The translations under genes and the position numbers were made by a program. From contig CALHST010000263.1 of the NCBI GenBank assembly GCA_938038825.1, positions 1-6,099 of the forward strand: a DNA stretch of 6,099 nt, written 5' to 3'. The notes below the pieces were generated by a model that was given only the letters and a program-made list of their open reading frames with translations, had not been told where the DNA came from and made no database searches. The first letter of the stretch is position 1; each line of letters opens with the position of its first letter. Shown piece by piece: positions 1 to 6,099 of the stretch. The stretch comes from an uncultured Paracoccaceae bacterium. GTDB taxonomy: Bacteria; Pseudomonadota; Alphaproteobacteria; Rhodobacterales; Rhodobacteraceae.

Positions 1-14
1 CGGATCTTTCCCAG

Positions 15-1217
15 TTAAGCCGACTGGTACAGGTAGTCACGGGTCAAGGGCACGGCATCCCGCGTTTTGGCAAGTTGAAAGTGGTACACTGCCTGATCCT
101 GATCCTCAAAGCTAACGATGCAGGCGGTCAGGTAATAGTGAAACATGCGCAGGAAGGTGTCGTCATACTGTGCGCGCAGTTCCTGTTCCGCAGCGTTGAA
201 GCGATCCCGCCAAACGCGCAGGGTTTTTGCATAATGCAGCCGCCAGATTTCAATGTCGGATTGCCAAAGACCGGACGATTCCAGCGGTTTCGCAATCTCG
301 CTTAAAGACGGCACATACCCGCCTGGGAAGATGTATTTGTGAATCCACGGAGACGCGGCCATCGGCGGTGCTGAACGACCGATGGTGTGGACCAGTGCGA
401 TTCCATCAGCATCCAACAGGTCTTCTATCTTGTTAAAGTATTCGCTGTAATTGGGCACGCCAACATGTTCGAACATTCCAACAGACACGATCCGATCAAA
501 TTTTTCTTCCAGATGCCGATAATCTTTCAGCAGGAACGTTACCCTGTCCGCAACTCCGGCCGCTTTCGCACGCTCTTGCGCTGTTGCCAGTTGGTTTTCC
601 GACAGTGTTACGCCAGTGACCTGTACACCGTAATCTTTGGCCAATGTGATGGCCATGCCGCCCCATCCGCACCCGATGTCCAAAACATGCATGCCAGGCT
701 TGAGAAGAAGCTTGTCAGCGATGTGCTTTTTCTTGGCCGCCTGCGCTTCCTCAAGGGTCATGTCATCTCGTTGGAAATACGCGCAGCTGTATTGCATATC
801 GTCATCCAGAAAGACCCGGTATAAATCGTCTGACAGATCATAGTGATGCGCCACATTCTGGCGCGCAGCGGCGGGTGCATTTTGCTGCAGGAACCTTTTG
901 GCAAGAAAGAGGCCCCGGGTCAGCGCCCGCACCCAGATCGGCATTTTGCCGAGTTTGCGGTTCAGGATTAGGAATTTCAGCAATTCTTCGATGCGATCAC
1001 CGCCAATTGTGATCCGGCCCTGCATATACCCCTCACCCACGGCAAGTTCAGGGTTCAAAACCAATTGTCGCAGGATTTTTGTGTCGTGGAACCTCAGGCT
1101 TTCTTCGACGCCCGAGCCGTCGCCATAGGTTTTGGCATCGCCATCAGGAAAGGTGACGGTCAAACGACCGGTGACAATAAGCCCTTGGATAAGCCGATCG
1201 CATAGATTTTTCCACAT
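15..1217 (-). CDS. cfa: Cyclopropane-fatty-acyl-phospholipid synthase
   Basis: A SAM-dependent methyltransferase that, in this family, adds a methylene bridge across the double bond of unsaturated acyl chains in membrane phospholipids. The 400-residue protein has the usual family length and two-part build: an N-terminal domain (about residues 1-110) and a C-terminal Rossmann methyltransferase domain. Seen directly: the SAM-binding loop VLDIGCGWGG (178-187); MQYSCAYF (141-148) with the conserved Cys145; MFEHVG (248-253) with Glu250; WIHKYIFPGG (291-300); and LHYAKTL (327-333) with Tyr329. These match the bicarbonate/active-site residues known from E. coli Cfa. The ATG is supported by a GGGAG Shine-Dalgarno 7 nt upstream. 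It lies 78 bp downstream of the same-strand alpha/beta hydrolase and could share its transcript or have its own promoter in that gap; a TTGACG hexamer sits there on the minus strand (1261-1266) but I see no good -10 partner. The distinction from unsaturated-lipid methyltransferases of the same fold is not absolute. Confidence 0.95.
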   Translation of the reverse strand: MWKNLCDRLIQGLIVTGRLTVTFPDGDAKTYGDGSGVEESLRFHDTKILRQLVLNPELAVGEGYMQGRITIGGDRIEELLKFLILNRKLGKMPIWVRALTRGLFLAKRFLQQNAPAAARQNVAHHYDLSDDLYRVFLDDDMQYSCAYFQRDDMTLEEAQAAKKKHIADKLLLKPGMHVLDIGCGWGGMAITLAKDYGVQVTGVTLSENQLATAQERAKAAGVADRVTFLLKDYRHLEEKFDRIVSVGMFEHVGVPNYSEYFNKIEDLLDADGIALVHTIGRSAPPMAASPWIHKYIFPGGYVPSLSEIAKPLESSGLWQSDIEIWRLHYAKTLRVWRDRFNAAEQELRAQYDDTFLRMFHYYLTACIVSFEDQDQAVYHFQLAKTRDAVPLTRDYLYQSA

Positions 1218-1224
1218 AGCCTGA

Positions 1225-1229
1225 CTCCC
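1225..1229 (-). promoter_or_regulatory. Shine-Dalgarno of cfa
   Basis: On the minus strand this reads GGGAG, 7 nt before the ATG at 1217-1215. It fixes the start of the cyclopropane synthase. Confidence 0.75.
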
Positions 1230-1295
1230 GTTTCTTATTTCGACATAAGGTTAACGGTGCCGTCAAGAGAGATCCTAAGTGATCACGTCCAAGCA

Positions 1296-2054
1296 CTATC
1301 TGGTCAAAAAGACTTCAAGGGCTGCTTGAAAGGCACGTGGATTGTCGGCGTGCAACCAATGCCCCGCATCGGGGATTTTGGCAAACCGCGCCTTGGGGAA
1401 CAGGGATTTGATGCGCGAGCGGTGTTGGGATTGGACGTAATCTGAATTGGCACCACTCAGAAACAACGTGGGGCCATTATGGGATGTGTTGATCTGGGGG
1501 AAAGCCATAATTTTAGGCATTTCCGCTTCCAAGACATCCAAATTGTAGTGCCAGCGTTGATTGGCCACGTCCAAGGATTGGGTAAAGAAACTTTGCAAGG
1601 CGGGGTCTACGTCCAACGCCGCCAATTGCGCCGCGGCTTCGGACCGGCGCGTGACACTGGACAGGTCTACGGCGCGCATGGCGTGGATGTAGGGCAATTG
1701 GGAATGCGAATACGCTGTGGGTGCAATGTCTGCGATAACAAGTCGGTCAACATGTTGCGGTGTTCGAAGTGCCAGCATCATAGCTGCTTTTCCGCCCATC
1801 GAATGGCCGATCACATCCAAGGGTTGGTTTTGCGCCGCGATGACCTCGGCCAAGTCATCTGCCAGATCTTCATAGCTGTGCGTGTCTTGCCAAGGACTGG
1901 CCCCATGGTTGCGCATGTCGACGCATATGACGGGCCGCGTAGCCGAAAGCCGTTTGGCAATCACGCCCCAGTTGCGGCCCGACCCGTATAGACCATGCGC
2001 AATTAGGCAGGCAGGCGCGGCATCTGGGCCATCATATCGGGTAAAAGCGAGCAT
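1296..2054 (-). CDS. Alpha/beta-hydrolase, YbfF/ABHD11-like esterase
   Basis: A predicted cytoplasmic serine esterase of the alpha/beta-hydrolase fold, 252 residues. Seen directly: an oxyanion-hole region IAHGLYGSGRNW (18-29), VDMRNHGASPW (45-55), the nucleophile elbow GHSMGG (83-88) with Ser85, GANSDYV (201-207) with the likely acid Asp205, and DAGHWLHADNP (229-239) with the likely catalytic His232. The HGLxGSxxNW and DxRNHGxS signatures are typical of the YbfF acyl-ester hydrolase group; the true substrate cannot be read from sequence. The reading frame stays open to an ATG at 2168, but that would add 38 residues (rich in Ser and Arg) overlapping the divergent gene, and homologues of this type begin just before the first beta strand. 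I therefore chose the ATG at 2054 (MLAFTRYDG), although no strong Shine-Dalgarno precedes it. It is upstream of and co-oriented with cfa. Confidence 0.87.
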   Translation of the reverse strand: MLAFTRYDGPDAAPACLIAHGLYGSGRNWGVIAKRLSATRPVICVDMRNHGASPWQDTHSYEDLADDLAEVIAAQNQPLDVIGHSMGGKAAMMLALRTPQHVDRLVIADIAPTAYSHSQLPYIHAMRAVDLSSVTRRSEAAAQLAALDVDPALQSFFTQSLDVANQRWHYNLDVLEAEMPKIMAFPQINTSHNGPTLFLSGANSDYVQSQHRSRIKSLFPKARFAKIPDAGHWLHADNPRAFQAALEVFLTR

Positions 2055-2109
2055 GTGGCGGTCATAGCGGCTTGGCAAAGCGGGGACCAGAGGGATATGT
2101 TCTGCTGCT

Positions 2110-2484
2110 ATGGAATCGCACGAAGATCTTGACGAAATGGCGGACACGCTGCGCGAACGGTTGCGCAAAGTGTACCGGCTTAAGGGCGGCAGTCTGGAGG
2201 AGAGCCTTCAGATGGGACACCGGGTGTTGCCGCGTGCTGTGTTGCGCGATGGTCAGGTGATTGTCGAGGCTTTGGCGCGGCGGGGGCATCCCTTGTTGGA
2301 ACGCACTTTGGATACCTCGGGGGTCGAAGCCGCGCGTGCACGCATGATGACGCATTTGACCAGCATCAATGTGTGGGACGTTCGCAAAGGCAAATTGTTG
2401 AAAGTCACCGGCGTTTTGGCGTTCAATTTTTTGGTTGTCGTGGCGCTGTTTATCACGTGGATGGTGTGGTCTGGCCAATTGTGA
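2110..2484 (+). CDS. Unrecognised small protein with C-terminal membrane segment
   Basis: A 124-residue protein I do not recognise. The first 90 or so residues are charged and soluble in character, with a probably helical start (residues 1-25, rich in Glu, Asp, Arg and Leu). Residues about 99-120 form one hydrophobic stretch with several Val, Leu, Phe and Trp, followed by only four residues. Basic residues (Arg92, Lys93, Lys95, Lys98) just before it suggest the N-terminal domain stays in the cytoplasm, giving a tail-anchored-like layout. The gene is supported by its long open frame filling the space between two clear genes, with a GAGGGA at 2090-2095 that is rather far (14 nt) from the ATG; an ATG at 2137 is an alternative start. 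Its start codon is only 55 bp from that of the divergent hydrolase, so their promoters must overlap or lie inside each other's genes. The overlapping minus-strand frames are less convincing as proteins. Confidence 0.68.
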   Translation: MESHEDLDEMADTLRERLRKVYRLKGGSLEESLQMGHRVLPRAVLRDGQVIVEALARRGHPLLERTLDTSGVEAARARMMTHLTSINVWDVRKGKLLKVTGVLAFNFLVVVALFITWMVWSGQL

Positions 2485-2561
2485 GCCATTGGTGCGCGGG
2501 GTTTTTCGCACAAAGGACATCATCCAGTTCAGCGGATTTCGGATAGGAATTTGATCGGGGG

Positions 2562-3275
2562 CTAAGAAAGACGCGCAGTAATCGCTGGGGCGGCCTTTTC
2601 AGCCCACAAACGGTAAATTGGCGCGCCGGGGTGAAACCCATCTGGTGCCATACCCGCGCGGTCGAGTTTTGCGTCCAACGGCAGGTGATGGCAGGTGTGT
2701 TCCGCAGCGATTTCCCGGAGGGCGCGATCAAATCGCGTGGTGCGCATCGCGAGAATGGCGCGCATGGGATTTGGGATCAAAGGGAAGTCCTGAACGCGGG
2801 GTAAGCCGGACAAGAAGATCTGGGGCGCGCCATGATTGTCTTTCAAGAGTGTGATGAGGTTTGTCAGATCCCGCCGCCAATGCGATTCTGGGCGTAAGTT
2901 CTTGGCGTCATTCACACCAAAAATCACATAGACCAAATCGAACTGCTCGCCAGAAACAGTGTCCAACAACTTTGGTGCATCTGCGGTTGTTGCACCGTTG
3001 CGGCCGACAAGGCTCCAACTCACTGTGAAGTCCTTGCCCAGCTGCCGGGCAAGCTGCGGAGTCAAGGCCTGGCTTTGAGTTTCAACACCAACACCCACAG
3101 CAGAGCTGTCGCCAATCACCAGCAGGCGTTGGGGCGCGCCATGTCCTGTGATCCCTCGGCGTGGACCCGAAGGTTCCGGCATTTGCACAGCCTTACGTCG
3201 CACCCAAAACAATTGCATGAGCAATAAGGGCAATAACAGCAAGGCCAGCGTGGTATCAGCGTTTGGTTTTAACAT
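2562..3275 (-). CDS. Membrane-anchored SGNH/GDSL-family hydrolase
   Basis: A predicted lipase/esterase of the SGNH (GDSL) superfamily, 237 residues. All four block residues can be seen: the nucleophile Ser57 in IGDSS (54-58), Gly94 in GRNGAT (91-96), Asn122 in FGVND (119-123), and the Asp212/His215 pair in DGFHPG (212-217). The N-terminus has a hydrophobic stretch (about residues 8-25) ending in WVRRK, which reads as an uncleaved signal anchor and would, by the positive-inside rule, be ambiguous in topology; a periplasmic catalytic domain is usual for such esterases but is not proven. The substrate is unknown: the family includes arylesterases, lysophospholipases and carbohydrate deacetylases. 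No clear Shine-Dalgarno precedes the ATG at 3275. The gene converges on the small membrane-protein gene and lies 167 bp downstream of nadK on the same strand. Confidence 0.88.
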   Translation of the reverse strand: MLKPNADTTLALLLLPLLLMQLFWVRRKAVQMPEPSGPRRGITGHGAPQRLLVIGDSSAVGVGVETQSQALTPQLARQLGKDFTVSWSLVGRNGATTADAPKLLDTVSGEQFDLVYVIFGVNDAKNLRPESHWRRDLTNLITLLKDNHGAPQIFLSGLPRVQDFPLIPNPMRAILAMRTTRFDRALREIAAEHTCHHLPLDAKLDRAGMAPDGFHPGAPIYRLWAEKAAPAITARLS

Positions 3276-3351
3276 TGCGCATCATTTGAAACGGACGGGC
3301 CTTATTCTACAAGGGGAACGTTGCGGAATGATTGATGTTGGCAGGGGCGAA

Positions 3352-3407
3352 TGACCAGAGTGTTGACGGATCCAAAATAGTAATGGCGCAGGGCCGACTT
3401 CTGGTCA
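3352..3407. repeat. 8-bp inverted repeat in nadK-esterase gap
   Basis: TGACCAGA at 3352-3359 is matched by its exact reverse complement TCTGGTCA at 3400-3407, with 40 nt between. The pair sits in the 167-bp space downstream of nadK and upstream of the SGNH esterase. It has no T-run, so it is not an obvious intrinsic terminator. It may be chance. Confidence 0.3.
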
Positions 3408-3442
3408 CGAACTGGAAACAGCGCGTGGCAGGCGGAAGAGGC

Positions 3443-4204
3443 TCAGGAAAACTGTTCCGAAATCAGACGTTCTTCCAGACCGTGGCCCGGATCAAACAGG
3501 ATACGGTGCGTGATCGAGGGTTCCGAACGGATGTCGACACTCAGAACATCACGCACCGACACACCATCCGCGTCGGCCATCACAGGGCGCTTGTCAGGCT
3601 CCAACACCTCAAAGGTCACACGCGCGATCTTGGGAAGAAGAGCACCGCGCCACCGACGCGGGCGATAGGCGGCAACGGCGGTCAAGGCCAATACATCCGA
3701 GCCAATAGGCAGGATGGGTCCGTGGGCTGAATAGTTATAAGCAGTCGATCCTGCAGGGGTTGCGACCAGCGCGCCATCACAGACGAGTTCGTCCATGCGA
3801 ATGCGTTCATCAACTTTAATCCGCAATTTGGCCGCTTGCGGGCCAGCCCGCAACAAAGAGACTTCGTTGATGGCAAGGGCTTTGGCTTCGGTTCCATCGG
3901 TCAGATGGGCTGTCATCGACAATGGATTGATATCTTCTTCTATGGCGCGTGACAGACGCTCTGGCAGGTCTTCATCTGAATAGGTGTTCATCAAAAACCC
4001 AATGGTGCCGCGATTCATTCCGTAGACTGGTGCGCTCAACGGTTGGGTCAGATGCAGTGTTTGCAGCATGAAACCGTCACCACCCAGCGCAACAATCACA
4101 TCTGCATTTTCAAAAGTCGTATCGCCGTAAAGGTCGACAAGATGCCCCCGGGCGGCGTCTGCCACAGGCGAGTCAGCTGCGGTGAAGGCAATTTTGAGAG
4201 CCAT
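3443..4204 (-). CDS. nadK: NAD kinase
   Basis: Phosphorylates NAD to NADP using ATP (or polyphosphate in some members) in the cytoplasm. The 253-residue product shows the full family signature: ALGGDGFML (39-47) with the GGDG loop and catalytic Asp43, MNRGTIGFLMN (63-73), INEVSLLR (112-119) containing the conserved Asn-Glu pair 113-114, and the NAD-binding stretch DGALVATPAGSTAY (143-156), then a beta-rich C-terminal domain. Length is at the short end, as is common in alphaproteobacteria. The frame continues to an ATG at 4225 (seven extra residues, MTSGNSP), but the ATG at 4204 has a GGAAA Shine-Dalgarno 7 nt upstream and gives the normal N-terminus (MALKIAF), so I prefer it. It is divergent from glyA with a 177-bp shared upstream region; the SGNH esterase follows on the same strand. 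Confidence 0.95.
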   Translation of the reverse strand: MALKIAFTAADSPVADAARGHLVDLYGDTTFENADVIVALGGDGFMLQTLHLTQPLSAPVYGMNRGTIGFLMNTYSDEDLPERLSRAIEEDINPLSMTAHLTDGTEAKALAINEVSLLRAGPQAAKLRIKVDERIRMDELVCDGALVATPAGSTAYNYSAHGPILPIGSDVLALTAVAAYRPRRWRGALLPKIARVTFEVLEPDKRPVMADADGVSVRDVLSVDIRSEPSITHRILFDPGHGLEERLISEQFS

Positions 4205-4211
4205 AGGTGAG

Positions 4212-4216
4212 TTTCC
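4212..4216 (-). promoter_or_regulatory. Shine-Dalgarno deciding the nadK start
   Basis: On the minus strand this reads GGAAA, 7 nt before the ATG at 4204-4202. The alternative in-frame ATG at 4225 has no comparable element, which favours the shorter protein. Confidence 0.5.
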
Positions 4217-4321
4217 GGACGTCATCGTAATGATGCCGAAACAATCATAGTTTTCCCTTTAGCACCAGAAGGGTTGCGCAAACGGTCCAAAAGGGTGCGT
4301 TTTCGGGCTTTGCGATGGGAA

Positions 4322-4341
4322 CGGTTTCCGATACGAAACCG
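4322..4341. promoter_or_regulatory. Inverted repeat between nadK and glyA, possible operator or leader hairpin
   Basis: CGGTTTC (4322-4328) and GAAACCG (4335-4341) are perfect inverted 7-bp arms around a 6-nt centre (CGATAC). It sits 40 nt before the glyA ATG in the divergent intergenic region. A weak promoter-like pair, TTGCGA (4310-4315) and TACGAA (4332-4337) with 16-bp spacing, would place the repeat across the -10 region, as expected for a repressor operator. Equally, if transcription starts upstream, it would form a short RNA hairpin in the glyA leader. No T-run follows, so it is not a terminator. I do not recognise it as the site of a named regulator. Confidence 0.4.
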
Positions 4342-4367
4342 CGCAACGACATTCCCCTTCGAGTCTT

Positions 4368-4373
4368 GAAAGG
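4368..4373 (+). promoter_or_regulatory. Shine-Dalgarno of glyA
   Basis: GAAAGG lies 8 nt before the ATG at 4382. A second in-frame ATG at 4388 would be 14 nt away, so the first is preferred. Confidence 0.65.
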
Positions 4374-4381
4374 CACGCAGC

Positions 4382-5677
4382 ATGAACATGACGCACCGCG
4401 ATACTGGCTTTTTCACCCAATCCTTGTCGGAACGCGACCCCGAGCTGTTCGGCTCGATCACATCCGAGTTGGGACGCCAGCGCGACGAGATCGAATTGAT
4501 CGCATCTGAGAACATCGTTTCTGCCGCTGTCATGGAAGCACAGGGCAGCGTGATGACCAACAAATACGCCGAAGGCTATCCGGGTCGCCGTTATTACGGG
4601 GGGTGCCAATATGTGGACATCGCAGAAGAACTGGCAATTGACCGGGCCAAGCAGCTGTTTGGCTGTGACTTCGCAAATGTTCAGCCGAACTCGGGCTCGC
4701 AAGCGAACCAAGGGGTGTTTCAAGCACTGCTGAAGCCGGGTGATACCATTTTGGGGATGTCATTGGACGCCGGTGGTCACCTGACGCATGGGGCCAAGCC
4801 GAACCAGTCGGGTAAGTGGTTTAATGCAGTTCAGTACGGTGTGAAGCGCGACACATTGGATGTGGATTACGATCAGATCGCGGCGTTGGCGGCGGAGCAT
4901 AAACCGCAGATGATCATTGCGGGTGGTTCGGCCATTCCGCGCGCGTTGGATTTCGCGAAAATGCGCGAGATTGCAGACAGTGTTGGTGCCTATCTGCTCG
5001 CGGATGTGGCGCATTATGCAGGCCTGATTGCGGCGGGTGAGTATCCGAACCCATTCCCGCATGTGCACGTGGCGACAACGACAACGCATAAAACGCTGCG
5101 TGGCCCACGCGGTGGAATGATCCTGACCAATGACGAAGCGTTGGCCAAAAAGATCAACTCGGCCATTTTCCCCGGCATTCAAGGGGGCCCTTTGATGCAC
5201 GTGATTGCCGCCAAGGCGGTTGCTTTTGGCGAGGCGCTGCAACCGGGGTTCAAAACGTACCAACAGCAAGTGATCAAAAACGCCAAAGCTCTGGCCGATC
5301 AGTTGCACGAGGGTGGTCTGGAAACGGTCACACACGGTACTGACACGCACCTGTTGCTGGTCGATTTGCGCCCAAAGGGCGTGAAGGGCAACGCCATGGA
5401 GAAGGCGCTGGGTCGGGCGCATATCACGTGCAACAAGAACGGTGTGCCGTTTGACGATGAAAAACCGACAATCACATCGGGCATTCGCTTAGGCACTCCG
5501 GCAGGGACCACGCGTGGATTTGGCGAGACGGAATTCCGTCAAATCGGTGCGTGGATCATCGAAGTTGGGGATGGCTTGGCCGCCAATGGCGAAGAGGGCA
5601 ACAGCGCGGTCGAAGCCAAGGTAAAGGCCGAAGTGGCCGAGCTTTGCGCGCGTTTCCCGCTGTATCCGAACCTTTAA
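4382..5677 (+). CDS. glyA: Serine hydroxymethyltransferase
   Basis: PLP-dependent enzyme that interconverts serine plus tetrahydrofolate with glycine plus 5,10-methylenetetrahydrofolate, the main one-carbon entry point; a cytoplasmic homodimer or tetramer in the family. The 431-residue protein is full length. Seen directly: ELIASENIVS (38-47), NKYAEGYPGRRYYGG (60-74), NSGSQANQ (103-110), GGHLTHG (131-137), ADVAHYAGL (207-215) with Asp208 and His211 of the cofactor site, TTTTHKTLRGPRGG (232-245) with the Schiff-base Lys237, FPGIQGGP (263-270) and SGIRLGTPA (366-374) with Arg369, which binds the substrate carboxylate. The segment GGSAIPR (181-187) has Ile where many homologues carry an aromatic residue, a minor variation. 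The start is supported by GAAAGG 8 nt upstream. Transcription runs away from nadK and ends at a strong terminator 22 bp after the stop, so glyA is probably monocistronic. Confidence 0.98.
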   Translation: MNMTHRDTGFFTQSLSERDPELFGSITSELGRQRDEIELIASENIVSAAVMEAQGSVMTNKYAEGYPGRRYYGGCQYVDIAEELAIDRAKQLFGCDFANVQPNSGSQANQGVFQALLKPGDTILGMSLDAGGHLTHGAKPNQSGKWFNAVQYGVKRDTLDVDYDQIAALAAEHKPQMIIAGGSAIPRALDFAKMREIADSVGAYLLADVAHYAGLIAAGEYPNPFPHVHVATTTTHKTLRGPRGGMILTNDEALAKKINSAIFPGIQGGPLMHVIAAKAVAFGEALQPGFKTYQQQVIKNAKALADQLHEGGLETVTHGTDTHLLLVDLRPKGVKGNAMEKALGRAHITCNKNGVPFDDEKPTITSGIRLGTPAGTTRGFGETEFRQIGAWIIEVGDGLAANGEEGNSAVEAKVKAEVAELCARFPLYPNL

Positions 5678-5698
5678 CTACACCAAGACTCTCATGCG

Positions 5699-5726
5699 AA
5701 AGCGCCCGCTTCACCGGGCGCTTTTT
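5699..5726 (+). terminator. Intrinsic terminator of glyA
   Basis: AGCGCCCG (5701-5708) pairs exactly with CGGGCGCT (5715-5722) around a 6-nt loop; flanking A-T pairs lengthen the stem to about 10 bp and a run of five T (5722-5726) follows. It begins 22 nt after the glyA stop. Because the next gene converges from the right and ends at 5732, the hairpin could also act on that strand, though the T-run there (TTT then CGC) is weak. Confidence 0.92.
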
Positions 5727-5731
5727 GCATT

Positions 5732-6099
5732 TCACGCGAGATTTTGAACCAATCGAAGGATCTCATTTTCGGCGACGCCTTCATCTGTGCCATTGGTGAA
5801 TACAGCGATGGTTGCAGGATCGGGCCGGTCAGGAAAATGATAAACAGCATTCACACTAAACGGCCCGGCGCCGGAATGCCCTATCGCAGTGCCGACCATT
5901 TTCATTGTGCCGCGCATCAGACCAAGGCCATAACCTATGTGGTCCATGGACGATTAGGCAACTCACCCCCAAGCGGGTGCGCAACACACATGGTTTCAAG
6001 TGTCGCGGGTTCCAACAGGTGACCATCGAACAAGCCGCGGATGAGGAGTGCGGCCTCGCGTGCAGTTCCCGTTAAGCAACGGTGATACACCCAGCCGGG
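5732..6099 (-). pseudogene. Frameshifted serine beta-lactamase-like hydrolase, 3' part
   Basis: The C-terminal portion of a protein of the serine hydrolase/class C beta-lactamase-like superfamily (beta-lactamase-related domain), continuing beyond the right edge. Two frames together give a continuous family-like sequence. From 6099 the first frame reads 54 residues, starting PGWVYHRCLTGTAREAA, passing through LLEPATLETM, ending LPNRPWTT, then meets TAG (5937-5935). The second frame, entered just before GYGLGLM (from about 5935), carries GHSGAGPFSVNAVYHFPD and ends at TGA (5734-5732). HSG corresponds to the KTG-type box of the superfamily, and the P-G-x-x-x and GYGLG motifs are typical of its C-terminal half. 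The break, near 5938-5945, fits one missing base (or two extra). The catalytic SxxK and YxN motifs would lie outside the window. It may be a real pseudogene or a sequencing error; if the latter it is an intact gene. Substrate unknown: many members are esterases or peptidases rather than antibiotic-degrading enzymes. Confidence 0.75.

Noticed and set aside
387..824. A 145-codon plus-strand open frame opposite cfa
   Set aside because: It lies wholly antisense to a complete, well-supported cyclopropane synthase and its translation shows no recognisable domain; it is a shadow frame.
1218..1295. A TTGACG -35-like hexamer upstream of cfa on the minus strand as a promoter
   Set aside because: No acceptable -10 hexamer lies 16-18 bp downstream, and no stress-sigma-type pair could be matched either.
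2055..2168. A 38-residue N-terminal extension of the alpha/beta-hydrolase
   Set aside because: The extra residues have no family resemblance and overlap the divergent gene; the start at 2054 matches the expected fold boundary.
2062..2523. A 153-codon minus-strand frame opposite the small membrane-protein gene
   Set aside because: It overlaps the 5' end of the hydrolase gene and has low-complexity His/Gln/Arg composition with no domain-like hydrophobic pattern; the plus-strand frame has a clean membrane segment and better fits the gap.
2485..2561. A GTGCG/CGCAC hairpin as terminator between the convergent small gene and SGNH esterase
   Set aside because: The stem is only 5 bp, the T-run lies in the loop and not after the stem, so it does not fit an intrinsic terminator on either strand.
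2820..3143. Two copies of a TGGGGCGCGCCATG string (about 2820-2833 and 3130-3143) inside the SGNH esterase gene
   Set aside because: Both encode a short His-Gly-Ala-Pro stretch on the minus strand at unrelated points in the protein; no wider repeat surrounds them, so this looks like coincidence.
4222..4723. Minus-strand frames over the glyA leader and 5' end
   Set aside because: They run antisense to strongly supported glyA coding sequence and show no recognisable motifs.
4760..5422. A 220-codon minus-strand frame inside glyA
   Set aside because: Antisense to conserved PLP-enzyme motifs, with Arg/His/Gln-rich translation typical of a shadow frame.

Overview
This 6.1-kb window looks like ordinary chromosomal DNA from an alphaproteobacterium, most likely a marine Rhodobacterales/Roseobacter-type organism. 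That placement is an inference from the overall protein character, the moderate GC content and the neighbourhood (an NAD kinase divergent from glyA, with a cyclopropane synthase and a YbfF-like hydrolase nearby); no rRNA or other phylogenetic marker is present. There is no sign of a mobile element, CRISPR array, tRNA, phage gene or defence system.

Layout, left to right. On the minus strand are a complete cyclopropane-fatty-acyl-phospholipid synthase (15-1217) and, 78 bp upstream of it, an alpha/beta-hydrolase of the YbfF/ABHD11 type (1296-2054). Divergent from the hydrolase, with only 55 bp between the start codons, is a small plus-strand gene (2110-2484) for an unrecognised 124-residue protein with a single C-terminal membrane segment. 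It converges on a minus-strand SGNH/GDSL esterase carrying an N-terminal membrane anchor (2562-3275). A 167-bp gap with an 8-bp inverted repeat separates this from the minus-strand NAD kinase gene (3443-4204). A 177-bp divergent intergenic region, holding a short perfect inverted repeat, leads to plus-strand glyA, serine hydroxymethyltransferase (4382-5677), which ends in a clear intrinsic terminator (about 5699-5726). The right end holds the 3' part of a minus-strand serine beta-lactamase-like hydrolase that runs off the window and is interrupted by a frameshift near 5938-5945.

Functionally the window mixes one-carbon/serine-glycine metabolism (glyA), NADP supply (nadK), membrane lipid modification (cfa) and three putative hydrolases. 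Beyond the ordinary metabolic roles there is no evidence that these genes form one dedicated system; the same-strand pairs hydrolase-cfa and nadK-esterase may be short transcription units. The points most worth a second look are the broken beta-lactamase-family gene, the unknown tail-anchored-like protein and the inverted repeat in the glyA/nadK intergenic region. I did not find a convincing undescribed system here.
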